Source: Fibrobacteres bacterium CG2_30_45_31 (GTDB taxonomy: Bacteria; Fibrobacterota; Fibrobacteria; Fibrobacterales; Fibrobacteraceae). Taken from it: a DNA stretch of 15,070 nt. Positions 1 through 6,548 of the stretch are shown here, in pieces. Positions within the stretch are counted from its first letter, which is position 1, and each line of letters starts with the position of its first letter. The DNA is taken from NCBI GenBank assembly GCA_001873075.1, contig MNYL01000029.1, positions 1 through 15,070 on the forward strand. The letters are read 5' to 3'. The notes under the pieces were generated by a model. The model was not told the origin of the DNA and ran no database searches. It saw nothing but the letters and a program-made list of their open reading frames with translations. The position numbers were made by a program, and so were the translations under genes.

Positions 1-263
1 GTCTTATAGCCTTTTGGAGCACTACTCACGGTAAGATTCCCCGAAAAATTAAGCCAAAGCATGGAGGCAGGATAGTTCTTTGAATCCTGAGACACAGAGG
101 GATTGCAAATCTGCCTTCCGCTATTCACCGCATATACCGTACCAAAATCGGTTTCTGCTGATTCCGTTGGCGTTGTCGTTTGGGAATAAGGTTCTGGATC
201 GTAGAGGCACGAAACCAAAGCGAAAGAACCCGCGAGCAAGAAAATAAGGGGAACTGTTTTCAT
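1..263 (-). CDS. Lipoprotein of unknown function, 5' part (runs off left edge)
   Basis: Read on the minus strand, an ATG at 263 opens a frame that stays open for 87 codons to the window edge. The N-terminus (MKTVPLIFLLAGSFALVSC) is a lipoprotein signal peptide: Lys2, a hydrophobic stretch at residues 4-17, then the lipobox L16-V17-S18-C19. The mature part begins LYDPEPYSQTTTPTESAE, a Pro/Thr/Ser-rich tether of the kind common after the lipidated Cys. It continues into a stretch with no domain I recognise (YAVNSGRQIC, then MLWLNFSGNLTV). Signal peptidase II processing and membrane anchoring are inferred from the lipobox. There is no Shine-Dalgarno sequence before the ATG, but a TATATT box lies 8 nt upstream. 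The gene is divergent from ilvD. The C-terminus and function lie outside the window. Confidence 0.75.
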   Translation of the reverse strand, partial: MKTVPLIFLLAGSFALVSCLYDPEPYSQTTTPTESAETDFGTVYAVNSGRQICNPSVSQDSKNYPASMLWLNFSGNLTVSSAPKGYK

Positions 264-271
264 TGCTCAGT

Positions 272-277
272 AATATA
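272..277 (-). promoter_or_regulatory. Candidate -10 box (TATATT) of the lipoprotein gene
   Basis: On the minus strand, TATATT ends 8 nt before the ATG at 263. If it is a -10 box, transcription would start at or within a few bases of the start codon. No convincing -35 hexamer is visible. Three other first genes in the window have the same arrangement. Confidence 0.4.
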
Positions 278-554
278 AAAATATTGTCATCAGGAACTAG
301 CGAAAAAAATAGAACAAAATCACTCTTAAGGCGAAGAGTGCGCTGGCAGATACCGAAGGCTTCAAAAAAAACAAGAAATCAAGACAATCAACATGAGGCC
401 TTTTTCATTCATGTTTCCCATTCATCCCACAAGTGCATCTATGAGGGATCACTCTCACTAAGCGCTGAAGCGCAAGTGTTCGTGTTTCCCGCTTGGCGAT
501 GTTCGATTTCATGGACGCAAAGTAATTTTCAAAGGGGTCCTGGAATCAGTTTCC

Positions 555-560
555 TATATT
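555..560 (+). promoter_or_regulatory. Weak candidate -10 box for ilvD
   Basis: TATATT lies 37 nt before the ilvD start codon. A start about 7 nt downstream would leave a short untranslated leader that includes the ribosome binding site at 587-592. No consensus -35 is seen at 16-18 nt, so this rests on the hexamer and its position only. Confidence 0.25.
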
Positions 561-597
561 TTAACAGTATCAATTTTTACTTCTCTAAGAGGTTATT

Positions 598-2454
598 ATG
601 CCTAAACTTCGTTCCTTAACCACTATCGAAGGCCGTGAAATGGCCGGTGCTCGCGCTTTGTGGCGTGCGACCGGTACTAAAGAATCCGATTTTGGAAAAC
701 CCATTATTGCTGTCGTGAACAGTTTTACCCAATTTGTCCCGGGCCATGTGCATTTGAAAGACTTAGGGCAATTGGTCGCCCGCGAAATTGAAAAAGCGGG
801 AGGCGTCGCCAAAGAAATGGGAACGATCGCCATTGATGACGGCATCGCCATGGGCCACAGCGGCATGCTTTATAGCTTGCCTTCCCGCGACTTGATTGCG
901 GACTCCGTGGAATATATGGCAAATGCCCATTGCGCGGATGCTCTTGTGTGCATCAGCAACTGCGATAAAGTAACGCCCGGGATGTTGATGGCCGCTATGC
1001 GTTTGAATATACCTGCCATTTTTGTGAGCGGGGGCCCCATGGAAGCGGGTCATGTGAAACAAGCGGATGGGACCGATCGCGCCTTGGATTTGATCGATTC
1101 CATGATTGACTCCGCCAATCCGAATATCAGCGATGAAGAATCGAAAAGAATCGAAGATTCAGCCTGCCCAACTTGCGGTTCCTGTTCCGGTATGTTTACC
1201 GCAAACTCCATGAACAGCCTCACAGAAGCCCTAGGCCTTTCCTTGCCAGGAAACGGCTCCATCGTCGCTACCCACTCCGAACGGAAGAAGTTATTTGAAG
1301 AAGCCGGACTCCGCATTGTGGAACTTTGCCACCGTTTTTACGATCAAAACGATTTGAGTGTCCTTCCGAGAAGCATCGCTTCAAAGAAAGCCTTTGAAAA
1401 TGCAATGCGTCTGGATATCGCCATGGGTGGAAGTTCCAATACAGTTCTTCACCTTCTCGCCGTAGCCCAAGAAGCGGGCGTGGACTTTACCATGAAAGAT
1501 GTGAACGCGCTTTCCCGTACCACGCCTTGCCTTTGCAAAGTCGCCCCGACGGTTCATAATATCCATTTGGAACAAGTGAACCGCGCCGGCGGCATTATGG
1601 GGATTCTCGGCGAATTGGATCGCATGAATCTTATTCATCGGGAAGCCTTTACCGTGCATGAAAAAACCATGGGTGAAGCTCTCGAAAAGTATGACATCAT
1701 ACGCAATAACGCGAGCGAAGACATCAAGAAGCGCTATCTCGCAGGACCTGCCAAAAAGTTTAATTTGGTCGCATTCTCACAATCGACCTATTACCCGAGC
1801 CTGGATCTGGATCGTGAACAGGGTGCGATTCGCAATGGCGCTCATGCTTATTCTAAAGACGGCGGTTTGGCGGTGCTTTATGGCAATGTCGCCCTTGATG
1901 GGTGCATTGTGAAAACAGCCGGTGTAGATGAATCTGTTTGGTTGTTCACAGGACCTGCTATCGTATTTGAAAGTCAGGAAGATGCGGTGGAAGGGATTCT
2001 CGGTGGTCGCGTCAAGCCAGGTATGGTTGTCGTGATTCGCTATGAAGGTCCGAGGGGCGGCCCCGGTATGCAGGAAATGCTCTACCCGACCAGTTACCTC
2101 AAGAGTATGGGACTGGGCAAAGCCTGCGCCCTGATTACGGATGGCCGTTTTTCCGGTGGAACCAGCGGGCTTTCTATTGGTCATGTGAGCCCGGAAGCGG
2201 CGAGCGGTGGCAACATTGGACTCGTCAAAGAGGGCGACCTGATTGAAATTGATATCCCAAACCGTAAGGTAAACTTGGGAATTACGGATGCGGAACTTAC
2301 GGACCGTCGTAAAGCGATGGAAGCGAAGGGAAAGGATGCCTGGAAACCTCTCACACGCAATCGCGTCATTTCTAAAGCCCTCCAAGCATACGCAGCGATG
2401 GCATCCAGTGCCGATAAAGGGGCCGTTCGCGATCTGTCTTTAATCGGTCGTTAA
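598..2454 (+). CDS. ilvD: Dihydroxy-acid dehydratase (branched-chain amino acid synthesis)
   Basis: Cytosolic Fe-S enzyme that dehydrates 2,3-dihydroxy-isovalerate and 2,3-dihydroxy-3-methylvalerate to the 2-keto acids that give valine, leucine and isoleucine. At 618 residues it is full length and very close to the E. coli enzyme as I remember it (616 residues). Visible landmarks are AIDDGIAMGH (78-87) with the metal-binding acidic pair, the cluster Cys in NCDKVTPGM (C122), a second cluster region SACPTCGSCSGMF (C190, C193, C196), and the C-terminal block TDGRFSGGTSGLSIGHVSPE. The position that carries a third cluster Cys in [2Fe-2S] homologues reads NSFTQFVPGHV here, as in the E. coli [4Fe-4S] type. 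The start is supported by AAGAGG at 587-592, 5 nt before the ATG, and by alignment with the E. coli N-terminus. No other ilv or leu genes are adjacent. An intrinsic terminator follows. Confidence 0.97.
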   Translation: MPKLRSLTTIEGREMAGARALWRATGTKESDFGKPIIAVVNSFTQFVPGHVHLKDLGQLVAREIEKAGGVAKEMGTIAIDDGIAMGHSGMLYSLPSRDLIADSVEYMANAHCADALVCISNCDKVTPGMLMAAMRLNIPAIFVSGGPMEAGHVKQADGTDRALDLIDSMIDSANPNISDEESKRIEDSACPTCGSCSGMFTANSMNSLTEALGLSLPGNGSIVATHSERKKLFEEAGLRIVELCHRFYDQNDLSVLPRSIASKKAFENAMRLDIAMGGSSNTVLHLLAVAQEAGVDFTMKDVNALSRTTPCLCKVAPTVHNIHLEQVNRAGGIMGILGELDRMNLIHREAFTVHEKTMGEALEKYDIIRNNASEDIKKRYLAGPAKKFNLVAFSQSTYYPSLDLDREQGAIRNGAHAYSKDGGLAVLYGNVALDGCIVKTAGVDESVWLFTGPAIVFESQEDAVEGILGGRVKPGMVVVIRYEGPRGGPGMQEMLYPTSYLKSMGLGKACALITDGRFSGGTSGLSIGHVSPEAASGGNIGLVKEGDLIEIDIPNRKVNLGITDAELTDRRKAMEAKGKDAWKPLTRNRVISKALQAYAAMASSADKGAVRDLSLIGR

Positions 2455-2478
2455 CCCAATTCCCGTTTGATACTATTG

Positions 2479-2508
2479 AAGGCGCATCGCTTTGTGATGC
2501 GCCTTTTT
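2479..2508 (+). terminator. Rho-independent terminator of ilvD
   Basis: A perfect 8-bp GC-rich stem, GGCGCATC (2481-2488) with GATGCGCC (2496-2503), has a 7-nt loop and runs directly into TTTTT (2504-2508). Two A's before the stem can pair with the first T's. It lies 24 bp after the ilvD stop codon. Confidence 0.9.
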
Positions 2509-2509
2509 G

Positions 2510-2515
2510 TAAATT
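2510..2515 (+). promoter_or_regulatory. Candidate -10 box (TAAATT) for the 54-residue membrane protein gene
   Basis: TAAATT begins 1 nt after the terminator T-run and ends 7 nt before the ATG at 2523. There is no Shine-Dalgarno sequence in between, so a leaderless or nearly leaderless transcript is implied. A -35 box would have to lie inside the terminator hairpin and is not recognisable. Confidence 0.35.
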
Positions 2516-2522
2516 ACCCCGT

Positions 2523-2687
2523 ATGAAAGAGAAAATCATTACCTACATCAAAAGTTTCAATTGGAAGTTTTTGCTGATTGCTTTCGCATTTTGCATTGTT
2601 CTTGCCATTATCAATAACGTCCGTGTGGATGCCGCAAAATCCGTAGAATGGATTGGCTCTCAAAAAGTGTTGGAAAAACCGGAGTAG
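2523..2687 (+). CDS. Small single-pass membrane protein, 54 residues, unknown function
   Basis: The frame from ATG 2523 to TAG 2687 encodes a 54-residue protein. A short basic N-terminus (MKEKIITYIKSFNWK) precedes one strong membrane segment (about 16-31, FLLIAFAFCIVLAII). A short polar tail NNVRVDAAKSVEWIGSQK follows, predicted to be periplasmic. The last codons overlap the ribosome binding site (GGAG, 2681-2684) of the next gene, whose ATG is 4 nt beyond the stop, so the two are probably translated together. The gene is below many length cut-offs but is supported by the promoter-like box, the membrane topology and the coupling. The anchor-plus-short-tail layout resembles the N-terminus of membrane-anchored rhodanese-like proteins that often neighbour DoxX/MauE genes. 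That reading is from memory and no rhodanese domain follows here. Confidence 0.6.
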   Translation: MKEKIITYIKSFNWKFLLIAFAFCIVLAIINNVRVDAAKSVEWIGSQKVLEKPE

Positions 2688-2691
2688 TGTC

Positions 2692-3363
2692 ATGAAAAAA
2701 ATTATTGCCCCTGCTTTATTGCTTCTACTTGCTACGATCTTCACGGCAGTATGCATTGCTGAAATTTCTTTTCCAGAATCATTTCTCACCTTTACCGACC
2801 AGAATTGGCTTTTGAAAATATTTCCAAAGGCCTGGAAATACAGCATTGAAACTGGCCTTAGTTGCTTTGTCATTGCGATTCTACTCGTTATTCCTGCTTG
2901 GAAGATCAACAATGTATTTACCACAAAATCCTTAGAAACACTCCTTCGTTTAGGGATAGGTGCATTTTTTATAACCGCTAGTATTTTCAAAATTCAAGAT
3001 CCCCTCGCCTTTGCAACACTGGTTGCACAATATCAATTTTTGCCTGAATTCATTAACAATCTTTTTAGCTTAGTTTATCCACAATTTGAATTTTGGTTTG
3101 GCCTTGCTCTCATTATCGCGCCATTTACCAAAGAAATCGCATTTGTCATTTTCTGGATGTTTGTGTCCTTTATTATCGCCCTCGCCTGGGCTCTTGTGTG
3201 GGATTTAGGCATCACTTGCGGTTGTTTTGCACTCGAAGGAGCACAAAGCAAAAATGAAACTTGGACGTCTCTTATTCGTGATTTAGTGCTGATCGGCCCC
3301 ACATTCTGGCTCACTCTGCGGCCAAATCGAAGCCTTATCGGCATTTGGCGAAAGGTTCCCTAG
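2692..3363 (+). CDS. DoxX/MauE-family redox-associated membrane protein
   Basis: A 223-residue hydrophobic protein with about six membrane segments (roughly 4-22, 55-70, 84-100, 133-146, 150-170 and 195-210). The central block LRLGIGAFFITASIFKIQDP (86-103) followed by FATLVAQYQFLP matches the MauE/DoxX pattern of an Arg-Leu-Gly segment, a Lys and Asp-Pro turn, then a short loop ending Leu-Pro. Near the C-terminus, ITCGCF (C176, C178) followed by a Trp and RDLVL is the MauE-type cysteine signature. MauE works with a thioredoxin-like partner in making or protecting disulfides in methylamine dehydrogenase; no mau genes are visible here, so the substrate is unknown. I chose ATG 2692 because GGAG lies 7 nt upstream. 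An in-frame TTG at 2653 would only add residues encoded inside the preceding gene. The stop is 7 bp from the stop of the convergent permease gene, with no terminator in the gap. Confidence 0.8.
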   Translation: MKKIIAPALLLLLATIFTAVCIAEISFPESFLTFTDQNWLLKIFPKAWKYSIETGLSCFVIAILLVIPAWKINNVFTTKSLETLLRLGIGAFFITASIFKIQDPLAFATLVAQYQFLPEFINNLFSLVYPQFEFWFGLALIIAPFTKEIAFVIFWMFVSFIIALAWALVWDLGITCGCFALEGAQSKNETWTSLIRDLVLIGPTFWLTLRPNRSLIGIWRKVP

Positions 3364-3370
3364 TATTGAA

Positions 3371-5578
3371 TCAGTTATGGCGATTCCGAGTGCTACCCGA
3401 AATACCAAAGAGCATTTGAGCTTGCATAATTAAAAACAGAAGCAATACAGGAATCGTGGAAAGTGTCGCCGCCGCCATCAAAAGATCGAAGCGATTACCA
3501 AATTGACCTGCAAAGAGACGCATACCCACAGGAATCGTCGCCGTGGTCATATCCATAGATAACACCCATGCAAACATGAGTTCATCCCAAGCAAGAATAA
3601 AAGTATAAATAGCGGTCGCTACAATACCAGGCATTGCAGAAGGCAAAACGACTCGAAAAAAGGCACGGGATCTAGAGCATCCATCAATAAGAGCCGCTTC
3701 TTCTAATTCTCTTGGCACCGCCAAGAAAAAGCCCCGCAAAATCCATGTGGCCATAGGGATAAACAACGCAGAGTAAACAAGAATAATCCCAATTTTGGTA
3801 TTCAGCAAATGAATAGAGGAATTTTGCTGCAAATAAGAGAAGAAAAGAAACACCGGGATAAGAAATAAAACGCCTGGAACCACTTGAGTCCAGAGAACTG
3901 TAAAATTCATTGTATTACGCCCAAAAAAACGAAAACGAGCAAGAGCATATCCAGCCAACGAAGAAAGTATAATCGAAATAAGTACTGTTGAGCCACAGAT
4001 AATCAAAGAATTACTTAAGAATGTTTTGAACGGAATTGTCCGTAAAAGATCTTCGTAATTGCGCCAATGCAGATAAATTCCGCCCTTCGGAAGATTGTAG
4101 GATTCTCCCCTAAAACCTTGTTTATACACCTCGGCAAGTTGCCCTTTTAAGCCACCCACCCAAATGCGCCCCTTCTCTACAAAAATACTCGAAACAACAC
4201 CATTTTCAAAACGGGTAGAATCTTTGGGGTTACGCATATAATTTGAATAAACTTTTTTTGACGAAGTTTCTGCACTTAAGAGATCCCATAAAGGCACAGA
4301 GAACAGACCTTCCGAAGATCCCAGATAGAGCTGATTTTCATGAAATTGAAGTGCGGTAATATCTGATTGAAAAATGTTTACATCGCCAAAAACTCTTTTA
4401 AGAGCTTGCCCTGCGCGGAAATCAAAGAAAATAATTTCACGCCCGTAGGTAAAAAGTACTGCAGAACGTCCTACCAAAGCCAAACGAAGGTCTCGACCAT
4501 TATAGAATGGCAACCCCCCTTCACCAAATAAAAAATTCGCTTTCACTTTCTCTGTTTCAATATCCACCAAAGAAAATCCCTGATCATGAGCCACCAAAAT
4601 TTCAGATTCAGAAACTCGCAAAATATTTTGAATAGAAGAGGTCGGTAAACCATTATTCACAGTAATCCAACGGATGGAATTAGGTTTATCAGGGTCAATA
4701 ATCGCAATACCGGGAAAAGCTTCCCACCAAACACCCATACAAAGGTATTTCCCCACACCCACAAGAGATACCCCATGATCACTCGCAGGGACACGGTCTA
4801 CCCAAACAGACTCCCAAGGAATTTGACGATAACGAGTTAACTCATGAGGAACTCGTTCAGCAAGGCACCAACGAAAAAGCTCTTTATTTTCACTATAGGT
4901 ACGGTGTGTTTTCTTAAACAAATGGGGAATCATGGGATTCACCCAATTAGGTTCCAAGGACCACACGGCGAGAATTTGATTTACTTTCTCTGGAGAATTT
5001 AAAATCTGGTTCAAACTTTCAATTACTGTCGAATCTTCTGAAAAAGGCCGCTGTAGAAAATCAGTCAGAAACTTTCCTTTTTCATTCGAAAGCAGAGGGG
5101 TCCCATTAAGCATCCCTGCAAGACGACTGAATTCAACGACAGGGATCTGATTGGACACAAAACGAAACGCTGTAAAATCCTTTTGAATAAAAGATTTTTC
5201 AAACAAATTCCAACCCCATCGCCGATCCACTTTCCCTTTTTTAAGATCCACATGCATCAACGCTTCATCAGGAGAAAATGCATACAACTCATTATCCCGT
5301 AGGGCATAGTGAACAGAAACAGCAGAAAGGTCAATGTCTAGCCTATTAGGATCGGTGAGATGTCCCGATGGAAAACGATAAATCTGACCGTGTAAGGTAC
5401 CTGCCACAAGACCCATTTTTTCGATAGGTCTGAAAAATGGGACGTCTGATCGATAGGGTGCTGGGAATAAACGCCCTTGCATAATCTCATTATTGCCCAT
5501 CAGAGAACTCCATACCATCCATACAAGAGGTATAGAATTCAAGACAACAAAAATAATGGCAACAATTCTAATTATCAT
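3371..5578 (-). CDS. MalG/UgpE-type ABC permease with a large periplasmic beta-propeller-like insert
   Basis: A 735-residue protein; ordinary MalG/UgpE permeases are about 280-300. Residues 1-26 form the first membrane segment and lead into GRLFPAP (35-41), where the normal family enters its short first periplasmic loop. The family sequence resumes at about 500 (IYLHWRNYEDLL), followed by five membrane segments and the EAA coupling motif ELEEAALIDGCSRSRAFFR (624-642), which contacts the ATPase. Residues 42-490 are extra. They hold strand-rich repeats of the two-component-regulator propeller style: near 51-70, 85-115, 268-297, 314-343 (NGLPTSSIQNILRVSE then GFSLVDI), 365-393, 405-430 (ITALQFHENQLYLGSSEGLF) and 459-487 (VSSIFVEKGRIWVGGLKGQL). 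A probably helical stretch (about 125-255) sits between repeats 2 and 3. Because the insert follows membrane segment 1, it should be periplasmic. ATG 5578 was chosen for GGAAGG 6 nt upstream. The gene overlaps the upstream permease by 11 bp. The permease call is firm; the propeller call is from pattern only. Confidence 0.88.
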   Translation of the reverse strand: MIIRIVAIIFVVLNSIPLVWMVWSSLMGNNEIMQGRLFPAPYRSDVPFFRPIEKMGLVAGTLHGQIYRFPSGHLTDPNRLDIDLSAVSVHYALRDNELYAFSPDEALMHVDLKKGKVDRRWGWNLFEKSFIQKDFTAFRFVSNQIPVVEFSRLAGMLNGTPLLSNEKGKFLTDFLQRPFSEDSTVIESLNQILNSPEKVNQILAVWSLEPNWVNPMIPHLFKKTHRTYSENKELFRWCLAERVPHELTRYRQIPWESVWVDRVPASDHGVSLVGVGKYLCMGVWWEAFPGIAIIDPDKPNSIRWITVNNGLPTSSIQNILRVSESEILVAHDQGFSLVDIETEKVKANFLFGEGGLPFYNGRDLRLALVGRSAVLFTYGREIIFFDFRAGQALKRVFGDVNIFQSDITALQFHENQLYLGSSEGLFSVPLWDLLSAETSSKKVYSNYMRNPKDSTRFENGVVSSIFVEKGRIWVGGLKGQLAEVYKQGFRGESYNLPKGGIYLHWRNYEDLLRTIPFKTFLSNSLIICGSTVLISIILSSLAGYALARFRFFGRNTMNFTVLWTQVVPGVLFLIPVFLFFSYLQQNSSIHLLNTKIGIILVYSALFIPMATWILRGFFLAVPRELEEAALIDGCSRSRAFFRVVLPSAMPGIVATAIYTFILAWDELMFAWVLSMDMTTATIPVGMRLFAGQFGNRFDLLMAAATLSTIPVLLLFLIMQAQMLFGISGSTRNRHN

Positions 5579-6548
5579 GTACATCCTTCCAGAATAATCG
5601 ATACCAGAAGAAGACGGTAACAAGCATCATCGTCATTAAAAGCGTGCTTAATGCGGCACCTAGGCCTAAATTCCATGTTTGGAAAGTCGTCCGATATATG
5701 TATGTCATGAGCAAATCGCCATGTTTCCCGGGAAATCCAGAACCATTGCCAAACATCATCGCCACAATGTTAAAGCTATAAACATTGATCACTAAACTTT
5801 GCAACACAATCAACGCAAAAATAGGTTTCAAAATGGGAAGTGTGATACGAAAAAACTGTTCATGTTTTGTTGCTCCATCAATTTCCGCAGCTTCATAAAT
5901 TTCCTTCGGAATTGCAGTAAGCTCTGCAAGAAACATCATCATACAAAAAGGCCAAAACCGCCAAATCGTAGGAATAATGATAGCCCAAATCGTATTGGGG
6001 CCCGTAAGCCAATTAGGTTTTATTAACTCGCCTATAGAAGTATATTCCCAGTGAGCCCCAAACCAACCGGAAAGTACATCCCAATGGAGATAATCAAAAA
6101 GAAGCGTATTGATAATACCCTCTTCTTGTTGCCACATAAACCCCCACAAAAGGCCGACAACATAGCTGGGGACAATCCAAGAAAACAAAAGCAACAAGCG
6201 CACAAGACTGACACCTTTAAACTTCTGCATCACAATAATAGAGCCCAATAGTCCCAATCCGATAGAACCGACACTCACACAAATCGAATATATGACCGTA
6301 TTGCGAAAAGCATCGATCAATTGATCAAAAGTACTCCCCCCCGAAAGAAACAGTTCTCTAAAATTATTCCATCCCGCAAAGGGAGCAGAGAAAAATTGAT
6401 CCAATGTCGATTTATCACTCACATGAAAACTTATGACAATGCCAGAAATCACAGGGATCAAAAAAAACAGAATCAAAAATAAAAAAGCGGGCAAAACAAA
6501 GACAAGAATCAGGGAACGTCCTCTTAATTGATATTTATCAATTTTCAT
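5568..6548 (-). CDS. MalF/UgpA-type sugar ABC transporter permease
   Basis: A 326-residue inner-membrane subunit of a carbohydrate-uptake (CUT1-like) ABC importer. A basic N-terminus precedes membrane segment 1 (about 12-40), followed by five more segments. The EAA loop EIYEAAEIDGATKHEQFFR (216-234) is the cytoplasmic coupling helix that docks on the ATPase. The loop at 140-185 is of ordinary size, so this subunit lacks the big MalF-type P2 domain. The start ATG 6548 lies 11 bp inside the end of the binding-protein gene. An in-frame start at 6617 would add 23 residues that overlap that gene further and precede a typical permease N-terminus, so I prefer 6548. It should pair with the propeller-bearing permease as a heterodimer. 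Confidence 0.92.
   Translation of the reverse strand: MKIDKYQLRGRSLILVFVLPAFLFLILFFLIPVISGIVISFHVSDKSTLDQFFSAPFAGWNNFRELFLSGGSTFDQLIDAFRNTVIYSICVSVGSIGLGLLGSIIVMQKFKGVSLVRLLLLFSWIVPSYVVGLLWGFMWQQEEGIINTLLFDYLHWDVLSGWFGAHWEYTSIGELIKPNWLTGPNTIWAIIIPTIWRFWPFCMMMFLAELTAIPKEIYEAAEIDGATKHEQFFRITLPILKPIFALIVLQSLVINVYSFNIVAMMFGNGSGFPGKHGDLLMTYIYRTTFQTWNLGLGAALSTLLMTMMLVTVFFWYRLFWKDVHDN

Larger units (their letters stand above)
264..597. other. Divergent intergenic region between the lipoprotein gene and ilvD
   Basis: I see no convincing gene in these 334 bases. An open frame starting at 263 on the plus strand runs into ilvD, but its composition looks non-coding. Two perfect inverted repeats are present. 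CACTCTT/AAGAGTG lies at 321-340 with a 6-nt loop; read on the minus strand it is followed by a T-rich tract (about 302-320). AACATGA/TCATGTT lies at 390-415 with a 12-nt loop. GCGC-TGAA-GCGC near 462-475 could form a further small stem. A TATATT at 555-560 is the best -10 candidate for ilvD. It would give a leader of about 30 nt, but I see no good -35 at normal spacing. I found no T-box signature and no leader peptide rich in Ile, Val or Leu. Confidence 0.5.

Noticed and set aside
412..462. Possible ilvD leader peptide (16 codons from ATG 412)
   Set aside because: It contains only one Ile and no Leu or Val run, so it does not look like a branched-chain attenuation peptide, and no ribosome site precedes it.
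263..619. Plus-strand open frame of 118 codons upstream of ilvD
   Set aside because: It begins opposite the start of the lipoprotein gene, runs into ilvD, has non-coding composition (many Ser, Arg and Lys, no domain) and has no ribosome site.
1777..2385. 202-codon minus-strand frame inside ilvD
   Set aside because: It lies wholly opposite a highly conserved ilvD coding region and has no recognisable features; it is a shadow frame.
3328..3357. Inverted repeat CCAAAT/ATTTGG near the convergent gene ends as a shared terminator
   Set aside because: The stem is short with an asymmetric internal loop, lies inside the MauE-like coding region, and has no T-run on either strand.
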